Assembly (NCBI GenBank): GCA_914767715.1
Contig: OU612072.1
Coordinates: 11,904,001 to 11,968,000, forward strand
DNA length: 64,000 nt
DNA from: Membranipora membranacea
Lineage: Eukaryota > Bryozoa > Gymnolaemata > Cheilostomatida > Membraniporidae
Direction of reading: 5' to 3'
In this document: positions 60,321 to 64,000 of the stretch, in pieces
How positions within the stretch are numbered: position 1 is the first letter of the stretch
Layout: each line of letters begins with the position of its first letter
Program-made: the position numbers and the translations under genes
The notes under the pieces: model-generated
The model's input: only the letters and a program-made list of their open reading frames with translations
What the model was told of the DNA's origin: nothing
Database searches by the model: none

Positions 60321-63300
60321 ATGGGTAAGTTCCTAAGCCAATAACATAAAAATGGTGGTAACTTTGGTCGCATCAATTTTTATAATTCAAGTATGTGGCC
60401 TTTCCTTTCATTAGAATTTCAACCATTAAAACTTCTCATTACCCTCGAATTGGTTGATACTTTTGATACAAGACTTTTATTGGGTGATGATTGTTCTAAT
60501 TCTTACTCTGAGAGAGATAATTATTCACATTTTTGCTGTTTTCTAGAGGAGATAATGTCTAGTCTCAGACTGTGGGCAGGCAATTCAACATCAGCTTTCA
60601 ACTTACCAACAATACTAGCAGCAGCAAATGAACTACCAACCTCAGCATTGGTTACTATAGCTCTGGTTCTACTGACCCTCTACTGCTGGCCGGTGTGGAC
60701 ACGACACCGCTACCCGCCAGGTCCCTGGCCTCTAACTTTCGTTGGTCACATACCATGGCTATATTTCTCAAAGAATAATGCTAGATGGGTTGCTGGTTAG
60801 TATGAGGTTGAGTGTGAGTTGTGACCTCTCTCAACATTTTGGGTACAGCGCAGTGGCCCTCAACTGTGGTATAGAGGGAAAGCATATTATCATAAAAAAT
60901 AGCGTGTGAAACTGCCTTGCCTAAGAATTTTAGTTGCATTGTTTCAGGGTAGGGCAGAGATGAGATTTCACTATTGTCTTCTGAAATGGCTTCTTTTTAA
61001 ATACCTGCATTGCCTGCATTATCACAAAAATGTCAGCTGGTAATTGAATAATCTTAATATCACTCTAGATTGAGACCGCTGAGGCACACATGTGATACAC
61101 TAAATCCTCATACTATAATAGGCCAATACTTTATCAATGAATTGCTTTCAAGTTTGCGTGGCTTTCCTTTCCTGTTGAGAACCATATTAATGACCAACAC
61201 CCAGGGAATTATACACATACTTAATAAAACATTATTTTACAGGACTGCGCAAGAGGTATGGTGACGTTATTACCTGTGATCTTGGTTTGACAAAGTTTGT
61301 CTCACTGAACAGTGCTGAGGCTGTTTATGAAGGATTTGTAAAGAAGGCTGACTCTTTAAGCACCCGTCCGCCAAGAAGCGTTATGAAACTTACAAATGGT
61401 GAGAGCAATTTGCCACGAGATATCTACCTCTTGATGTCATGCCAACAATATTGCTAGACTTTCCGCCTGTTATGCAGAAGATCTGCAGGGAACACTTCCT
61501 ATGGCGATACAATGTTATGAATCCTACAGACACTAAAATTTTATTGGAAATTTGATTAAGAATAGTTAGCAGAGGTTTACAAGCTTATCCTCCAGAAATC
61601 ATCCGTGTTATACTATATCCACCAAGAATACTGCATACCAATTTAAAAGGGAGACATGTCATGAAACATATTGATTGTTCACCTTTCACCACCATGTACT
61701 GATCAGGTGGCGGGTTTTTGCCTGACTCCCAGTTCCACCAAACTTCTCCACCTTATTCGGTCACTTTTGTTACTTCAATCTAGATCTGCGCTGTTTTGCC
61801 CGTCCACGCCCTCTGCTTCCCTCTAGTCTCATCTCGTACACTCTCTTGATATATTCATCACTCTCACGTCGACAAACATCACCATACCATTCTAGCCTTT
61901 TTTCCCTGATTGGCATTATATTTGCTTTGGCTGTTATCTCTTCATTCCTTCGATCGTTCCTCTAAGCTTATTCCCATGCAGTACCTCAATATCTACATTT
62001 CACAAGAGCCAACCTTGCCTATAAGGTTTCATGTTACTGGTCTCATTCCCATATGTCAGAGCTGGTCATATAGCAGTCTTGTAGATGAGAACATCCAGGT
62101 GAGCGGGCATCTTCCTGCCGCAGAGTACACCACTCAGCATCCGCAATTCGTTCAATGACTTTGAATTATGCAGCTCAATCTCCTTACGGCACCCTCCTTC
62201 CTGGTGCATGGTGGTGCCCAGGTACTTAGACTGTGCTCGCCTAGGTAGGACTTCCTTCTCTTCTGAGTTGTACTTTCTCATCAAAATGTCTTCATCGATG
62301 ATCTTAGGAATCACATCCATAATAATGATAAAGAGCAAAGAACCATGCAGATCCTTGATACAATCCGACCTTTATTTTAATAGCTTCTGTGCTCCTAGTG
62401 TTTGTCCTGACTTGGGTCAAACAGTTCTCATATACATGTCTTGGATGGTCTTGATGCATCCTTCAGGCACACCTCTCCTTTAGAGGCAGAACCAGATAAA
62501 ATCCCTTGGGATGGTGTCGTAAGCCTTTTTAAGGTCTACAAACCATATGCAGGTCTCGATATAACTCTCTGAATCTCTCTTGTAGTACCTCCCTGAAAAC
62601 CATATTGATTTTACTTGATATTAACAATCGATTGTAGTCTTGCTTCAATATCACTTGTTCCAAAAGTTTGAGGCAATGACTGAGAAGCTTGATACCCCGA
62701 TAATTTCCACACATCAAAGGGTCTCCTTTCTGATTGAATATTGGTGTTATAACACCTCTTCTTCATTCATGGGGTATGCCGCATATAGATTCTTAGACTT
62801 AAATTGATAAATAATGCAAACGAAAAATTAAAAAAAAATCCCTGGACATAACAAAGCTGGGTAAAATTCATGGCACTTTGTTTCTAATTGGTTTTGCACC
62901 GGAAAGTCTAGATCTGATGGAATTTTCACTACTTTGGAACACCCTTGGAAACTTTTCATCGCTTTCCTAATTGATGTCAAACAGTGCAGTTGATCTTTTA
63001 ATATTATCTTTCAGTTATAATGTCTGGGATCACAACATTGGTCACATGCTTGAAAGTCTATAGCTTTTATAGAGCTGTTAATACTACTAATTAGCCGAAA
63101 TAGGATTTATGAACAGTTATAATTATCTGCCTGCTGATATTGGAATTGACAAATTCATAGAACCCTGTCCGACTTGGCTTGCCAAAGTGACTATTAGTTT
63201 AAGTACTGGGCTCACAATAAAGTGCTAACATCTCGCATTGATGAACTGTTAATTTATGTGTCTAGTTGCTGACCTGCGAATCATACAAACCCGGCAACCC

Positions 63301-64000
63301 TGTCAGACAAGACTTGCTAAAAAGCTAGGGTTGCAATAAAACTGGGCTTACCAGCAAAAAGCCAACACGACCCAATGGCCAGCATAGCGTTTATTACGAT
63401 TAAAACAAAAGCTACTACTCCATTAAAAAATACTTGTCTTAGTGAATGGGACAGCATAATTCAAATCTCAGCAATATCAACTTATGGGCAAATTATTTGC
63501 AGACACAGTATACAGAGTGTCAAAAAAAGGAGTTAAAAATGAAATTAATGGAATAGGTTAAAGGATACTTGTCTTAGTGAATGGGACAGTATATTATTTC
63601 AAATCTCAGAAATATCAACTTATGGGAAAATTATTTGCAGACACAGTATACAGAGTGTCAAAAAAAAGGAGTGAAAAGTGAAATTAATGGACTAGGTGAT
63701 CATTCTTGACTAGTAAAAATATTCATTGATCTCATTCTCTGAATTTGACAATCGGTTTGTGAAAATTCTTTGCCCATTTGGTGAAAATTCTGTTATTCTG
63801 TTAAAAAAGTGTTCTTTGAGATATAAAGAATTCAAAGAGCACAAATCTTCCTCACTCGTAGCAGTAGTTTATTATTACATTTTAATATCTCATACTTCTT
63901 ACATGAAGGAGCTGTGAAAATTTGATTGGCTATGAAATTTGCTTGTAGCTAAAGGTTTGATCAATGAAGACGAAGGAAAATGGAGCAACTACGCAGATTT
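60321..64000 (+). CDS. Cytochrome P450, CYP2 clan (third of three), partial, with apparent frameshift
   Basis: Exons seen: 60321-60324 (start codon plus one base), 60547-60795, 61243-61398, and 63949 onward, cut by the window end. The protein begins MEEIMSSLRL, has the anchor [18 protein letters not shown] and hinge PPGPWPL, then the GLRKRYGDV...TCDLGL segment. Exon 3 is one codon shorter than in its two paralogues. Exon 4 starts KGLINEDEGKW, but one C is missing right after the Trp codon compared with both paralogues. The frame then reads SNYADF instead of QQLRRF, removing the C-helix W-x-x-x-R arginine that contacts the haem. Intron 3 is unusually long (2.5 kb) and contains an RTE-like fragment and a tandem repeat. 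Either the gene is a recent pseudogene or the base is a sequence error. The remaining exons lie outside the window. Confidence 0.8.
61720..62760 (-). mobile_element. Degenerate RTE-like non-LTR retrotransposon fragment
   Basis: Minus-strand frames carry CGNYRGIKLLSHCLKLLE (RT start, about 62710), then about 62230-62070 SKYLGTTMHQEGGCRKEIE with LSGVLCGRKMP, then about 61895-61780 YGDVCRRESDEYIKRVYEMR with GRGRAK. These are successive landmarks of RTE-type reverse transcriptase and its C-terminal region, in the right order but in different frames, with stops between. It lies antisense in intron 3 of the third P450 and is dead. Confidence 0.8.
62761..63430. other. Rest of intron 3 of the third P450
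   Basis: AT-rich sequence with no recognisable exon, repeat or RNA gene. Confidence 0.4.
63431..63699 (+). repeat. Two tandem 135-bp units in P450 intron 3
   Basis: The unit starts tacttgtcttagtgaatggg and includes atttgcagacacagtataca. The second copy begins at 63566 with about 90% identity by eye. It is a recent local duplication about 250 bp before exon 4. Confidence 0.85.

Noticed and set aside
61910-62483. Plus-strand open frames of 82 and 91 codons
   Set aside because: They are the antisense of the RTE-like fragment, whose minus-strand frames carry the recognisable motifs.

Overview
The window is animal nuclear DNA. It is AT-rich, its genes are split by GT-AG introns of about 65 bp to over 2 kb, it carries tRNA-derived SINE-like heads and two kinds of non-LTR retrotransposon fragment, and its genes are metazoan types (PEAK-like pseudokinase, Ly6/GPI protein, CYP2-clan P450s). 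An invertebrate bilaterian, probably marine, fits best; I cannot name the species.

Layout. 1-10073 (+): a long gene for a PEAK1/PRAG1-like pseudokinase, at least 11 exons, with its 5' end unresolved. 11635-20755 (-): a complete nine-exon alpha-L-fucosidase (GH29) in which the exon carrying the catalytic nucleophile is present twice. It shares a 234-bp divergent promoter with 20990-28138 (+), a complete 14-exon methylcrotonoyl-CoA carboxylase beta subunit (MCCC2). 29422-31019 (-): a small three-exon Ly6/three-finger GPI-anchored protein. 36755-44099, 49274-55944 and 60321-64000 (+): a tandem array of three CYP2-clan cytochrome P450 genes. The first two are complete, 516 codons each with near-identical exon structure. 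The third is cut by the window end and has an apparent one-base deletion in exon 4.

The exon models were assembled by hand from reading frame, splice signals and family motifs. All complete models keep phase across every junction and add up to whole codons: PEAK-like 1600 aa from its first supported exon, fucosidase 468 aa, MCCC2 558 aa, Ly6 140 aa, P450s 516 aa each.

The rest is introns and intergenic DNA rich in inverted-repeat (MITE or foldback) elements, dispersed 34-36 bp palindromes, SINE heads, a LINE reverse-transcriptase fragment in a fucosidase intron and an RTE-like fragment in intron 3 of the third P450. The genes do not form one pathway. The fucosidase is probably lysosomal or secreted, MCCC2 is mitochondrial leucine catabolism, and the P450s are ER monooxygenases. 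The most striking observations are the apparent mutually exclusive fucosidase exons, the 4-nt start-codon micro-exon shared by all three P450s, the pseudokinase split by a very long disordered insert, and five tandem recursive-splice-like motifs in an MCCC2 intron.
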